Source: Branchinecta lynchi
Lineage: Eukaryota > Arthropoda > Branchiopoda > Anostraca > Branchinectidae
Assembly (NCBI GenBank): GCA_023053575.1
Contig: JAKZAP010000009.1
Coordinates: 17,775,869-17,839,868 of the forward strand
DNA: 64,000 nt
Direction of reading: 5' to 3'
Of this stretch, positions 24,088 through 35,047 are shown piece by piece. How positions within the stretch are numbered: the first letter of the stretch is position 1; every line of letters begins with the position of its first letter. The notes under the pieces were generated by a model. The model searched no databases, had not been told where the DNA came from, and saw only the letters and a list, made by a program, of their open reading frames with translations. The position numbers and the translations under genes were made by a program.

Positions 24088-24310
24088 AGTGATTGAGGAC
24101 ATCGCGCGGTGGCCGCTGCATGAAAACGAAATTTGGACAAGGGTCGCTAATCATGCAGCGGCCGCTGCATGGAAACGAAATCAAATGGGGTCGCAGTGGC
24201 CGGGGAATTATGTACCTGAAATAAGCCTCACAAATAGTTCTGAATCGAGTAGTTTAGGCCCAATGTCAGAGCCTCATCACGAAAGCCAAACCAGGCCGCC
24301 AAAGACCTGA
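24088..24310 (+). CDS. Weak candidate terminal exon, unknown product
   Basis: A possible acceptor (GTCTTGGTACGCAG) precedes an open frame ending at a TGA at 24308. The peptide contains IEDIARWPLHENEIWTRV, a run HAAAAAWKRNQMG and a Ser/Pro-rich tail ending TRPPKT. The DNA includes a local direct repeat (GTGGCCGCTGCATG near 24108 and CGGCCGCTGCATGG near 24161), which can create an accidental open frame. No upstream partner exon is visible and no domain is recognised. It lies on the + strand inside the long tincar-like intron, so if real it is a nested gene or an alternative last exon. Confidence 0.22.
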
Positions 24311-24574
24311 TTCTCCATACTCCAGTTTAGCTACCATGAAGTTTAGTTCCTATTAGTCTCCCAGTTCTCATCACCGTCATCAATGTGTGTGCAAATATAT
24401 CGGGGTATGTTTGTATGGATGTATTTATTAGAAACCCATTATAACGAACAAAAAAGACAGAGTTCGTAAAAAAAATAAATTAGGTTTGATTGAAATTAGA
24501 TTGAAGTTGAAAGAGAAACTAGTGAAAATCTTTTAAAGTAGAGTTGTAGATTCCTCCGGTAAGGATAATCTTCT

Positions 24575-24975
24575 GTCTTTGAGTTGACCATATATATAAG
24601 GTTTGAAGCCAAGCTGACCATTCATTACGAAAGAAATAGAAAACCGTGATTTTCGGTTTATTTCTTTCTTTATCAGCTAATTATCCCGATTATCCCTCTA
24701 GGGGAATTTGTTTGTCGTTTCAATCCGCATCGTTCTTCTGGTTTTTAGTTACATAAAGTTAAATATCGCGTCGTTTTTCTGTTGTATTGTGTCGGATTTT
24801 ATGATTTAGTTTTTTGTTTTTTCGCTGAGGACGGTTTGCCGGAAGTGCAACGGAAATATTCGAATTTATATTTATCCCTCGCACATCATCCTAGAGGAAT
24901 AATTAGCTGATCAAGAAAAAAAACACCGAAAATCACGGTTTTCTATTTCTTTCGAGTCGACCATAATCTAATATT
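24575..24975 (+). mobile_element. Foldback element, family I, copy 1
   Basis: GAAAGAAATAGAAAACCGTG...ATCAGCTAATTATCCC on the left returns on the right as ATTAGCTGATCA...CGGTTTTCTATTTCTTTCG. The middle holds TTGTGTCGGATTTTATGATT and GGACGGTTTGCCGGAAG, also found at 5940-6070. Arms are about 80 bp. Confidence 0.55.
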
Positions 24976-25249
24976 TATTTTTCAAATTACAAATAGTGGA
25001 ACAAATTATCTTATTACTAGAACGGGCATTTTTAATTGATTGGTGGCTGGTAACCGTCAATGCATCCATTCTTCCTGTAAAAGTGAAGACAATCACCAGA
25101 GCATGGCGGAAATATTTAAAGTAAACAAAATCTATTTCTTTTTTTTTTAATTCTACTATTCATAAATAATTGACGTTTGTCCTCAACGATTGTTCCTCCT
25201 TCCCCTCCCTGAACTAAATTGTCGACCTGATCCACCGCACCTGCTGTTC

Positions 25250-25465
25250 ACCCTTTCCCGGCACCGGCTGGCACCAGCCGCAACTAGCGGTGTCGACACC
25301 GTTGCCGTCTAGAAATTAGACGATTCCGCTTCTGAACAAGCTGATTCGGATGTTCTAACACATGGGAACCGGTGCCGGCTAGTGTCAGTTGTTGCCAGCA
25401 CCGGCCGTCCACCGCGCACTTGCTGTACACTGAAATCGAGATTGTTCAGCCCCTCGTCTAGTGTA
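25250..25465 (+). mobile_element. GCACCGG-rich MITE-like repeat
   Basis: It contains repeated GGCACCGGCTGGCACC, GGTGTCGACACCGTTG and GTTCTAACACATGGGAACCG; a diverged copy is at 7785-7970 (GTTCTAACACATGGCAACCG). It ends GCACTTGCTGTACACTGAAA and AGCCCCTCG. GC content is raised against the surroundings. Confidence 0.45.
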
Positions 25466-25498
25466 TTACTTCAACTATCTGTATTACTCCCATTTGAA

Positions 25499-25797
25499 TA
25501 AAATGTATCTCAAAATAGTAGTACGAAGTTGTACGAAAAAGTAGCATACAGTACTAACGATGCTACTACAATCTTCTACTTCAAGGCTACCGTGTTACTG
25601 CATACTACTATATGCTACTATTAGCAAGACTGGATGCTACCATAACAAGACAGGATGCTAACGGATACGACTGCTTAAGACTGGCCCAGACTGTGGTACA
25701 TTAAATGATAGTATTCTTTACTATTACATATCAATACATGCAACTTTTTCGCAGAACTATCACACAACTACGCAGGCTACAAATTTTTCATCGGGGA
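25499..25797 (+). mobile_element. MITE, family O, second copy
   Basis: It shares TATCTCAAAATAGTA, GCTACCGTG, ACTGCATACTACTATATGCT, AAATGATAGTATTCTTT and the right end AATTTTTCATCGGGG with the 49351 copy. Confidence 0.6.
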
Positions 25798-26333
25798 CTA
25801 AAGTGTAAGGGTTGTTTAATGTAAAGGCCACTTTTTATTAGCAAAACTGTTGGTACAATGAATTTCCCCGTGAGTGCGGAGTAGGGCAAACCAGACCATC
25901 GATGACTTGGCCGAGTTTTCTCCCTTATTCTCCCCCTTGGAAAACAAACTTTGTCGGCTTTTCCAATAAAAGAGAGCTCCGCAAGAGATTTTCCCTTCCA
26001 AACCAATTTCTGAAACGGTCCCTTAGTACGCTGCTGGAATTCGAATGAGAACTTTTTATTGCGCCTTAAACAGCCTATAGAGATAGATTAGACCTATGAA
26101 GCCTAAGAGGCAGTCGGCCAAGTCTTGCGGTGGTGTCATCTACACCCCGCACTTCTCACTTGTGCCGCCGCTAGTCAGCGTTACTCCCTTTCCGTTTATA
26201 TGGTTAATCTGTTATACTGTCCGTAGTCTACTCTTTATTACTGTATTAACTCATGATCATGACACGTCTCATGATCGTGAGTCATCACCTACACTTTTTT
26301 CCGGACCTCGACCGGCGGCCAACAACTCTTTTT

Positions 26334-26635
26334 ACTTAAAGGACCCCTCGCACTATTTACTCTTATAGTTGAATATTTTAAACAAGGCTATGCTTTCAAT
26401 AAATAACTCGCAGTGTTTGCTGTTTTAAGCCTTTTCCGAGACCCGTTGACTTATTGCGAAAACTGGTTGCATAACCGGTTTTGATGGAAAAACTTCTCAC
26501 AGACAACCTTTGACAGCGTGATACACATCGAAGATAGCAAAACACCGCAAGTGAGAAAATCAGCGGGGTTTTGTTACAGGGTTTAGAATGTACCATACGA
26601 AATTGTGGTCTCTGGGTTTCTGATTTCTGACTCAG
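26334..26635 (+). mobile_element. Family E repeat, partial copy
   Basis: It opens CTTAAAGGACCCCTCGCACT and contains GCTGTTTTAAGCCTTTTCCG, AAAACTTCTCACAGACAACC and ACGAAATTGTGGTCTCTGGG; the closing GGTCCTTTAA end is lost. Another partial copy is at about 10840-11175, in the intron after the first exon. Confidence 0.5.
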
Positions 26636-27732
26636 ATGACTGTATCTTTGGACTGTACATTTACCATCTTTTGTCCGGCCTACTACACCCCTCGCCATAA
26701 AGTCAGGTTGAGAGTGCGTCTTCAAATGCAAATACAGTCGCACAAGCCACGCGTTTATCAAAAGTTATAGTCTTCTGGTTATTCAGCATGATTGATACAA
26801 GATCGCATTATAATTCCCTTAAACCTTTCACGACATACTGTTTCTAATTTTACCATTCTTAATCTTTGACTTATTACTGTCTGTACTTATTTTTTCCCGT
26901 TGCCGCATTTATGCCCGTAATAAACGCGTAATAAGGGGTTTATTCGTTTATTTGAAAGGAAATGCTTCATTATCTTTCCAACAGGTTAAAATAAAAGCGA
27001 ATGAAGCTCTTACTTCATGCTATTGTGCATGCCCGTAAATTGCTTGATAGGTTCAATTGAGGGTCCAATGCCTAATCGTCTAGTTGTACATGACCCGTTG
27101 ACTGCGGCGTTTCTTTTAGACCTCCTGCGTCTGCTCTTTGTCTCTTACTTGGCCAGGACCAGTAGGAAGTATTTCTTGAGTTGGGCTGTAGTTTTTTTTT
27201 TCCTAAAAGCACACGTCCCAATAGATAAAGGTTATATTCCAATATTCCAACATGCCTATAAAACTCTGCTGGGTTTCTCATAGAATACCGTCGCGTCAGT
27301 TTTCAGCCTTGTGCGGCCCCCTTGGTTTTGATAAATAGTGGAGAAATTTTCATAATTGGTACTGCATTTCTGGTCGTGCATTTGTCTCTGTTAGGCGCGG
27401 TGTCCCCACTTAGCACTTCTGAGGAGCTCATTGGTCAGCAATCTGTTCTAAAAGCAAGTTTGTATTGCAGATTTTCAGCTCAACAGATTTTATGGGGGTG
27501 CTCTGCCCTTACTGCAGGGCATGGCGCCTCAAGTTATGGGCACCGATAGTCATACGCTTACTAATCCAGGGGGGTCTGGTTGGCAGCTACGGTGTCAGAT
27601 ACTCACCAACGCCCCAGTAGCTTGAAGAACGCCTGCTAATTATGATAGTAATTCATTCTACTTCAGTAGTGTATCCATCCATTTTCGTTCTTAAGCATAA
27701 GTGTATCCCGTCTCCTCTATTGTCATTACACT

Positions 27733-28025
27733 GAGCGTGTTCCACCCTTCTACAAAAAGTAACTATTAGTTACTATTTCCGTTCCAACCTCACCAAAAGT
27801 TACTACGCGGACCGATCCAACCTTCTCGAAACAGTAACTAATAATAACTATTTGCTTACCACGCTCGGGAGCGTAGTAACTACGGATCTCTGTAACGTTG
27901 GTTAGATTAACCCGTGGCATGATATTCTGCTGGAAAATAGAAAAGTCGTTCCAGCCTTGACGGCTAAAAGCCAGAATTCGTGACGTCATGCGTAGTAACT
28001 ACGGTAAGTAGGATGGAACACGCTC
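27733..28025 (+). mobile_element. MITE, family C (GAGCGTGTTCC ends), copy 1, 3-bp TSD
   Basis: It begins GAGCGTGTTCCACCCTTCT and ends GGATGGAACACGCTC. The flanking trinucleotide is ACT on both sides (27730-27732 and 28026-28028). The 293-bp body is rich in AGTAACTATT/TAGTTACT motifs and contains GACGTCATGCGTAGTAAC. No ORF of its own. Confidence 0.8.
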
Positions 28026-28032
28026 ACTGTTC

Positions 28033-28268
28033 AACACGCTTGCCACGTTTGTTGACGTATCAGGCTCCCGATCATTGATTCCCAGAAGCCTATTGGTCCG
28101 AAGGTCGGTAATGCAAACTTTGCCAAGATTGTCGCAAGGGACATGGAAAAAGGCTAAAGACAGACGAAGCCTTGTGTAGTTTTCTGTAACCGTAGCCAAG
28201 TTTTAAAGTGATCAAGTATCTCCGAACATCTTAAAATTAAGATTTTATAGTGAGAAGTGTCCTTTAAC
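28033..28268 (+). mobile_element. Family F repeat, copy 1
   Basis: It contains CACGCTTGCCACGTTTG, TATCAGGCTCCCGATCATTG, AGGGACATGGAAAAAGGC and the closing AGTGTCCTTTAAC. It is similar to 52993-53238 throughout. Confidence 0.5.
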
Positions 28269-28317
28269 TTTCGGCTTCCTCGTGACCAACGTTACAAAAT
28301 CGTTTTCGTCAGCGTCA

Positions 28318-28530
28318 TTATTCGTCCAAAAAACGCCACTGATCCTCGGGAAGAAGGAGTAAGCATCTCCGTATCTACTCAAACTCAACGACTCAAATCC
28401 TGTGTCAAACAAATCACGGCGATCTTTGGGAGCATCTGTGACACCACTTCTGCCTTTCATCCGCTAGGTACCCGGAGAGGCCGGAGATTTTGCATTGGCA
28501 AGGAGAGATAGTCATCAAGAGTATTCGGCC
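28318..28530 (+). repeat. Family G repeat, copy 3
   Basis: It carries CTCAAACTCAACGACTCAAA, CACGGCGATCTTTGGGAGCA, CGCTAGGTACCCGGAGAGGC and GGCAAGGAGAGATAGTCATC. It follows the family F copy ending at 28268. Confidence 0.5.
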
Positions 28531-28926
28531 GGCATTGGATAAAATAAAAATAGTGAATTTCTGCCGGACAATTTTTCTGTGGGTACCCCCTCTCTCTGTT
28601 TGTCAAAAAATGGAAGTGATGAGGCCAGTATAGGTCAGGTCAGGGAATATTTGGATCGATAAAAGTAATGAACAGAAAATCCTCCTCGCACCCTAAAAAC
28701 TGATGGTGGGGTGGGCTAATACAGAAAGTTTGAGGAATAGGAAATCCAAACTTTTCCTCGGTTCTCGGCATGCCAGCGAAAGCGAGGGGTTTCTTGGACA
28801 ACGTACACCTATCAGTCCATAACGTCTGTGGTCACGATAAGCTTCGACCGGTTTGAAATATTTTGAAAAAGTTCTGGTCGAGCCTGCGGTCGAAATCTTA
28901 GCAACGCTTAGGGGTGAGGTATAGGC

Positions 28927-29242
28927 AAGAACAAATAATCAGATAGAACCTCTGTCTTTGGTACCATGCAGCGACTTTGAATACCCCGACAAAACATAGC
29001 GGACCTAGAGGTATTTACTGTAGCTTTTTAGCCGTGCCGTTGCTCATCGCAGAGAAAGAAAATGCAGGAGGGTACTCCGCGCGCTGACCCGCTCTTGAGC
29101 GCGTCGATAGAACCAATCAGCTTTGTCTTCTACTTTTCCTCAAGGTGGTTTCACAGCGATATAGATAATTATAGAGGTACTGAAACGTGATGTGGTGCGA
29201 AGCTACTAACCTCCGCTCGTTCAGATCTCATTATTTGTTCTT
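28927..29242 (+). mobile_element. MITE, family P (CAAGAACAAATAAT ends), copy 1
   Basis: Ends AAGAACAAATAATCAGA and TCTCATTATTTGTTCTT are inverted repeats; GTATAGG flanks both sides (7 bp, or 8 with an ambiguous G). The body contains GAAAATGCAGGAGGGTACTC and CCGCGCGCTGACCCGCTCTT. Confidence 0.6.
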
Positions 29243-29324
29243 GGTATAGGGGCTTAGAAACCAAAGGGTGGAAAGCTCTCCGATCAAACTGACTGAAAAG
29301 CTGATGCTGTGGGTAAGAGTTCAG

Positions 29325-29640
29325 TTCAGTTCATTTTATTCATAAAAATAGAGAACACCATTAACTGTTTATGGCCCCACCATAAGGCCTAACATAAGGC
29401 CTGGCAATGGGCGGGGCTTATTCATCATTCATAAAATCTTAAGGGAAACAAACCAAAGAAATCAAAAAAAGAAAGAAAAGAAGGAGAGAAAAAAGAAGAA
29501 GAAGAAAAGAAGAATGAGGGCATAACAAACTGACAAGAGAAATTCACTAACGAACGATCTCCCATCAACAAAACGCCCTTGCTCCCCCTTCTCAAAAAAA
29601 AAAAAGGAAGGAAAAAAGAAGAAATTTAATTATGTTTTGG
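29325..29640 (-). mobile_element. LINE 3' end in reverse orientation with purine-rich UTR
   Basis: It begins with AGTTCAGTTCAGTTC (the tail read from the other strand, AACTG-type units), then ATTTTATTCATAAA, a block GGCCCCACCATAAGGCC, and about 190 bp of strongly purine-rich sequence from 29450. Read on the minus strand this resembles the pyrimidine-rich UTR, GC block and short-unit tail of the LINEs at 48887 and 50961. Identity to those copies is not obvious, so it may be a different subfamily. Confidence 0.4.
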
Positions 29641-30371
29641 AACTTTATGTTCTCGATAAGAAAAAAGACTTGGCCTAGTAAAGGCTAAATATGGTAAAGG
29701 CTAAATCTGGAATAGCTAATGAAAATGGTAAACAAAAAGATTTTATTTATTTTACTAATTCTGAAAACTGTTACCCGTTTCGAGGTGAAGAATCTTTAGC
29801 TCTTATTCAGAAGAAGTAAACATATTTGCTGATAATGCTATAAATGTTCTTCCGTCTCAAATTCGCATCCATTTTTTCACCAAGGGTACTTTCTCCCGAT
29901 CCATAAATTTTAGTATTTGTATGTAGAGCAATGTTCGTTCACCCGAAAAGCCGGATGGATTAGGAATTGAACGGTCGTTTGCTATGGTGTGTGTATATAT
30001 CTTGTATTGTGGATCTTTTCATGAATTTTGCTTTTTGATTTTTTGGGAAAATCACAGTAGGCTAGTGTAGTTTTCACAGGAAAATCATTCTTGCAGTTTC
30101 TGCAGTTACCGGGTATCTGGCCAGTTACCATGGTTTCTTGTGTTCAGCAGATACAACGGTCCCTACTGTAGTTAATGACCGTGGTATCTGAAAGCCATAG
30201 ATTTTTGCCAAAATGTTGGGAAAGAAGTTTGAAACTTGCGATGCGACTAGATATAATCATTTCTTTTGGGCTGACAAAAATTGAAAATTGGACAGTTGTC
30301 ATTTTTGCAAAAAAGCAAAATTGCAAACAGCAAAAGCGACAAAATGCCGATTCAGTTTCCGTGGTATCACA
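29641..30371. other. No gene or clear repeat seen
   Basis: Unique-looking AT-rich sequence with many short stops in all frames, ending at the TSD of the family A element at 30385. Confidence 0.4.
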
Positions 30372-30384
30372 TACCATGGTATCT

Positions 30385-30618
30385 ATTCAAATAATGTATA
30401 CAACGGATACGTCAGCTGCGATGCTTCATCAGCGATATTTCGGCCCTTCTTGGCAAGGTTTGTTTCCTTCCACGACACTGATCCTGAAGATTGACAGCCT
30501 GACGAGGACCCTTGCCAAGAAGGGTCGGAATATCGCTGATAAGCATCGTAGCTGACGTATCCGTTGTATACATTACTTGAATATATGTTTCAAAGGCAGC
30601 TTGGGCTCAAGGAGTATT
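30385..30618 (+). mobile_element. Foldback element, family A (tail at right), 13-bp TSD
   Basis: The copy is bounded by a 13-bp direct repeat TACCATGGTATCT (30372-30384 and 30619-30631). Inside, CGGATACGTCAGC...GCGATATTTCGGCCCTTCTTG runs right, and its reverse complement (CTTGCCAAGAAGGGTCGG...GCTGACGTATCCG) returns. Only the right end carries the extra tail TTTCAAAGGCAGCTTGGGCTCAAGG. Inverted arms, a one-sided tail and a long TSD define the family. There is no coding capacity. Confidence 0.75.
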
Positions 30619-31010
30619 TACCATGGTATCTGCGAAAATCGCAGATATTGTTAATGGTAACTGTTGTGCTGTCAGAAAGCCACATCATATTTTGTTATCA
30701 TCCCCAACGAAGGTGTAAACACGTACGCCATCTAGGCAGGCAATAAGTTCAGGTTATTGCTGGTAGATGACCTATGTCTCTAATTGTCTTGGTGACCTGG
30801 AAGAAAACGGCCGACCATCATGATCATCACTTGATAACCTCCTTTAGCAATGGCAACTTAACATCTTGTTGACCAAGGAGACATTTTTTTACATAGTCTG
30901 AGTATACATTTATTTGCTTGAGAGAGAAAGAGAAGAGTGCGTCTGAGCCCTAGGCTACCTAGGACATCCTTACCCCTCGTTTGTTGACTGGTTTTGAGAG
31001 TGGAACCTAA

Positions 31011-31359
31011 GGTCAGGCCCGCCGGTCTTCAGATTTCTACGCAATCAACCAGGTCCCAGTGACCCTATTCAAGACCTAGCCTTATCAACCACCCTTGAAA
31101 CCACGTCAGTAACACCAAATAAGAACGGTCAGGCCTGCCGATCTTCAGATTTCTACGCAATCAACCAGGTCCCAGTGACCCTATTCAAGACCTAGCCTTA
31201 TCAACCACCCTTGAAACCACGTCAGTAACACCAAATAAGAACGGTCAGGCCTGCCGATCTTCAGATTTCTACGCAATCAACCAGGTCCCAGTGACCCTAT
31301 TCAAGACCTAGCCTTATCAACCACCCTTGAAACCACATCAGTAACACCAAATAAGAACG
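31011..31359 (+). repeat. Tandem triplicate of a 116-bp unit
   Basis: Units start at 31011, 31127 and 31243 with GGTCAGGCCYGCCGRTCTTC. The units are almost identical to each other apart from a few substitutions. Contents include TCTACGCAATCAACCAGGTC and CACGTCAGTAACACC. The unit occurs nowhere else here and has no conserved ORF. Confidence 0.8.
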
Positions 31360-31601
31360 AAGGTTGAGCGGTCGCATGGGCTAGAGTGACCGCTCTGTGT
31401 ACTTGGAATGTTACTCTTCTCTGCCGAGTGATAAAAAAGGTTCCAAGCAGCATTCCGTTGACTCCTGGATGTCACTCTTCCGGACGCTGGAATTTGTCTT
31501 CGCTCTTCTTCCATTTTTTTCCCCGTTAACTCTTGCCGACGTAATGGACTCGAGACACCCCGTCCCTTTGTTTGTCATGCTAATGGGATATTCTGAGAAA
31601 A

Positions 31602-32012
31602 ATATTCTTTGAGCCCAAGCTGACTTTGAAACATTTATTCAAACAATGTTTACACGGATACGTCAGCTCTGATTTTTCATCAGCGATATTTCGGCCCTTC
31701 TTGGCAAGGGTCCTCGTCAGGCTGTCAATCTTCTTGTTCAACTTCGGGGAAGGAAACAAACCTGTAACAAATAACTGAAACTTCTACCGACTATAAATAT
31801 CTTATTAAGGTAAATTATCTTAAGGTAAATTATTTACCTTAATAAGATATTTATAGTCGGTAGAAGTTTCAGTTATTTGTTACAGGTTTGTTTCCTTCCC
31901 CGAAGTTGAACAAGAAGATTGACAGCCTGACGAGGACCCTTGCCAAGAAGGGCCGAAATATCGCTGATGAAAAATCAGAGCTGACGTATCCGTGTAAACA
32001 TTGTTTGAATAA
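31602..32012 (-). mobile_element. Foldback element, family A, with perfect 182-bp arms (tail at left), 14-bp TSD
   Basis: A 14-bp direct repeat ATATTCTGAGAAAA flanks it (31588-31601 and 32013-32026). The tail TTTGAGCCCAAGCTGACTTT is at the left, so it is inverted relative to the 30385 copy. The arms 31634-31815 and 31832-32013 are reverse complements without a mismatch that I can see, separated by a 16-nt spacer (31816-31831). Each arm carries the family core plus a private inner segment (TTGTTCAACTTCGGGGAAGG and onwards) also found in the 1174 fragment. Confidence 0.78.
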
Positions 32013-32123
32013 ATATTCTGAGAAAATGTTGTACACCTCAGGTACAATTTTTTCGTCCAAACGATAGGAGGACTTTCAAGCGCTAACGAACCGGGATACT
32101 TTAGGCGCAAAAGGAACGGGAAA

Positions 32124-32577
32124 ACTTTAAAGTTTAACTGAAAAGCCAACTTATTCTTGTGTCATTAATTGAATACACTGAGTTATTTGGATACTGCAAA
32201 GGGATTTTATATCTGCTCTGGTTATGGCGGTCGGAATGTCTGCGGCCGCCCCCCACAGCGTAAATTATACTATGACGCGGGAAATTTTAATCTCAACACA
32301 AACGCGTCTTTTCAGTGGGCAGTGGTGAGATTGGTGAAGATTGCTTTTTGCCCAAAAAAAAAATTCGTAAATCTTTCCCGTGAGGCATAGAACAAAAATA
32401 CAAGCGCATAGAGGTACCACAAATCACACGGTAAACCCACTATTTGAAAATAGGTTGTTTGTGAATTGCGGAACACCGGAGTAACGCATTTTCAGCGGGT
32501 CTTCAAGCCAATTTAAGTGAATAAATGATTGGTAACTAGATTGTCCTATCCCAGCCCTTTTCGTTAAACTTTAAAGT
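32124..32577 (+). mobile_element. DNA-transposon-like element, family M, copy 1
   Basis: It opens ACTTTAAAGTTTAACTGAAA and closes CTTTTCGTTAAACTTTAAAGT, an inverted repeat of about 20 bp. Inside, GCGGCCGCCCCCCACAGCG and GGGAAATTTTAATCTCAACA recur in the copies at 55030 and 60545. The 454-bp body has no credible transposase. Confidence 0.65.
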
Positions 32578-34194
32578 ATTATCGGAACAAAAATGCGCGA
32601 GTGTCGCTGATATCGGGGGAAAGAGACCTAATCCAAACACTCTGTTTACCTTCTCTTACTGATAGCAAGCCACCAGTTTATTTAGATTTGAACTTGATTG
32701 CCGGGTTCTGATTGGCTCGAGAAAAAAACCATGCAGAACGTCTTCTTTCCCAGATGACGAAATTTTCTCGTTTTGATTAGCAAAGAATTATAAGACTTAA
32801 TTGATTATTTTGTTTATGTCTTCAGGAGTACCACACTGGTCTTGTTTTTTTAATTTGTTTGTACATGTAATTTTGCTCAATGTTTGACTGTGTTTTGTGG
32901 TTTTGGACATTCATAGTGGTAATCATTAGTGTGTGTGGTAGAAGACCATTTTTTGTGGCCCGCATTAAATCGTAAATGAAGAGCTTCCGTGAAATACTCT
33001 GAACACTGCGTGGGCGTAAGGGAGGGCTCAAGGAAAGACCCATTCTAGGTCAAATGTTTGGCGCTGCCTTGGGAGTTAATTTGTACCCTAAGTAAATTTT
33101 TTTTTACAGATCGTCTTTTTTCGACCGATTTGTCTCTGTTTTTCAATACAACGACTGCAGCGAAATCTAGCGCTCCAGCCCTTGGATTCATTCACCCGAT
33201 GTCCCTAGAGGTAACCAAAATTTGTTGATGTTATTATGATTTTTTAGTAATTTAAGCCACTAGCCTACACGACGTAGTTATATAAAAAGAAAGAAAAAGC
33301 GATTTTTTTATTTTTTTTTAGTTGCAGAGATGGAGTTTTCGTCATTGTGGGCTAGTTAAGAAAGTTTGTCTCGGGATAAAGACCGAGATAAAAAAAATTA
33401 AAATAAAAATTTGGCTAAAACAGGCGCTCTCGAGTTCCCGACTATGAATATTCATTTCAGCTTGGCAGCAGATAACATTCCTGAAGTTGCCCACTCCCAG
33501 GCACCTTCTGTACACCATTTCCCGGCAACGGTGTGCGGGGGAAATTTGAACCTTATGTTCCATGTTAAAGGCAAATATGTTCATATGTCCATCTGGATAG
33601 TTAGCGAACGAATAAATCTGATGCTGCATGGTAACTATGTTTGTATTCCGACCTTCCTTGCTGTATATCCTTACTCAAGTACGTCTTCCAACCCAAAGGA
33701 CCAGCTAAGGAGAAAGTAATATATTTAAATTTACTTAATTTGTTAGGATGCTGTATTGTTGATAATGGTATCCAGTTCTTACCCTTCAAGGCGGTCCCGT
33801 TTTTATCTCTCGGTTCAAACCCTAAATTGGCTAAGCCATGCTCTCAAATTTCAAATTTTCCGCCAATACGGACGACGTTATCTCCTGTCTCATCCAGGTC
33901 AGAGGTGTTTGATAAATTACAGGCTAAGAGCGAAGATTACAAGCTTCTGCTTTTAGGTGTCAAAATTGATTTGAGTGTCTGACCGACTTGAATCGAGGAT
34001 TCTGTGCATGACCGTATCTTAAATCATGGAAATTTATCTGATTTCACAGAAGTGATTGTTTCGAGAGAGGCAGCATCCCTAAATCTGCATGGGATGCTTT
34101 TATATGGGCAAGGGGCTACTAACCTGCAATAGATTAGTGTCACCGTGTATTGACTTATATTGAAGAAGAATTTACCCTTCCAGCATGTGATATT
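32578..34194. other. No confident gene
   Basis: Open frames of 80-110 codons occur around 33411-33980, but they overlap on both strands and lack recognisable motifs or good splice pairs. TTGCCCACTCCCAGGCACC at about 33488 looks like a GCACCGG-type MITE relic. Confidence 0.35.
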
Positions 34195-34485
34195 TGTATA
34201 TACAAATAATGCATATAACAGATGCGTCAGCTACGATGCTTTAGCAGCGATATTTCGTCCCTTTTTGGCAAGTGGCCTCGTCAGGCTGTCAGTCTTCAGG
34301 ATCAACGTCGGGTTATTTATTTATTGCAGGTTTGTTTCCATGGTTACCCTGAAGATTGACAGCCTGACGAGGACCCTTGCCAAGAAGGGCCGAAATATTG
34401 CTGCCAAAGCTTAGTAGCTGACGTATCCACTGTATACATTATTTGAATATATGTTTCAAAGTCAGGTTGGGCTCGAGGGATATTT
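34195..34485 (+). mobile_element. Foldback element, family A, diverged copy
   Basis: The left end is ACAAATAATGCATATAACAG, the core arm is GATGCGTCAGCTACGATGCT...CGATATTTCGTCCCTTTTTG, the return arm is CTTGCCAAGAAGGGCCGAAA...GCTGACGTATCC and the right tail is TTTCAAAGTCAGGTTGGGCT. No clear TSD was found. The inner arm pieces (GTCAGGCTGTCAGTCTTCAG and its return) pair imperfectly. Confidence 0.6.
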
Positions 34486-34785
34486 TTTTAGATTCAGTCT
34501 AATAACATTTTTTTCAACTTTTCACTTATTTTCAACAATATTTTTGTTGTGTTTTCTAGTTCCTTTTCAAACCAGAGACGCCTTTCTGAAGGGAACATTT
34601 GGGGTAGGGTACTTGAAGATCTTTTGACTCTGGGTCGCTTTGACTCCACTTTCGAAAATAGTAGGCGCCCTGCGGTGAAATCAAACTGTTTATAGTTAAG
34701 TTTCTGGAAGTAACTGAGTTTTGTCTGAGAAAGAGCTGTGGAAGAAAAAAACTCCTTTTTACTAAAATAAAGGCCCAGTCAGGGT

Positions 34786-34832
34786 ACAGTATTCACAGAA
34801 TACAGTATTCACAGAATACAGTATTCACTGTA
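34786..34832 (+). repeat. Short tandem repeat, 16-bp unit
   Basis: ACAGTATTCACAGAAT repeats two and a half times, ending in ACTGTATTC. Confidence 0.7.
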
Positions 34833-35047
34833 TTCAAATCAAACGCATAAATATAAGTCGGCTTTTCAGTTAAACTTTAAACATAGACAGGGGAAGTGCT
34901 TCACTTTTCGAAGGTGTGTTACTGGGACATTTCATCACTAAAACAAAACAGTATTTTACAGAATGTGTGGCAAATAAAAGTATCCGCATGTCCGCACGGA
35001 GGTCCGCACAGACCTCCGCTAAGTTGGATTCCAATTTAATACTAACG

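Noticed and set aside
31011..31359. CRISPR-like array
   Set aside because: The three units are contiguous near-identical 116-bp repeats without spacers, in an animal genome; it is a simple tandem triplication.
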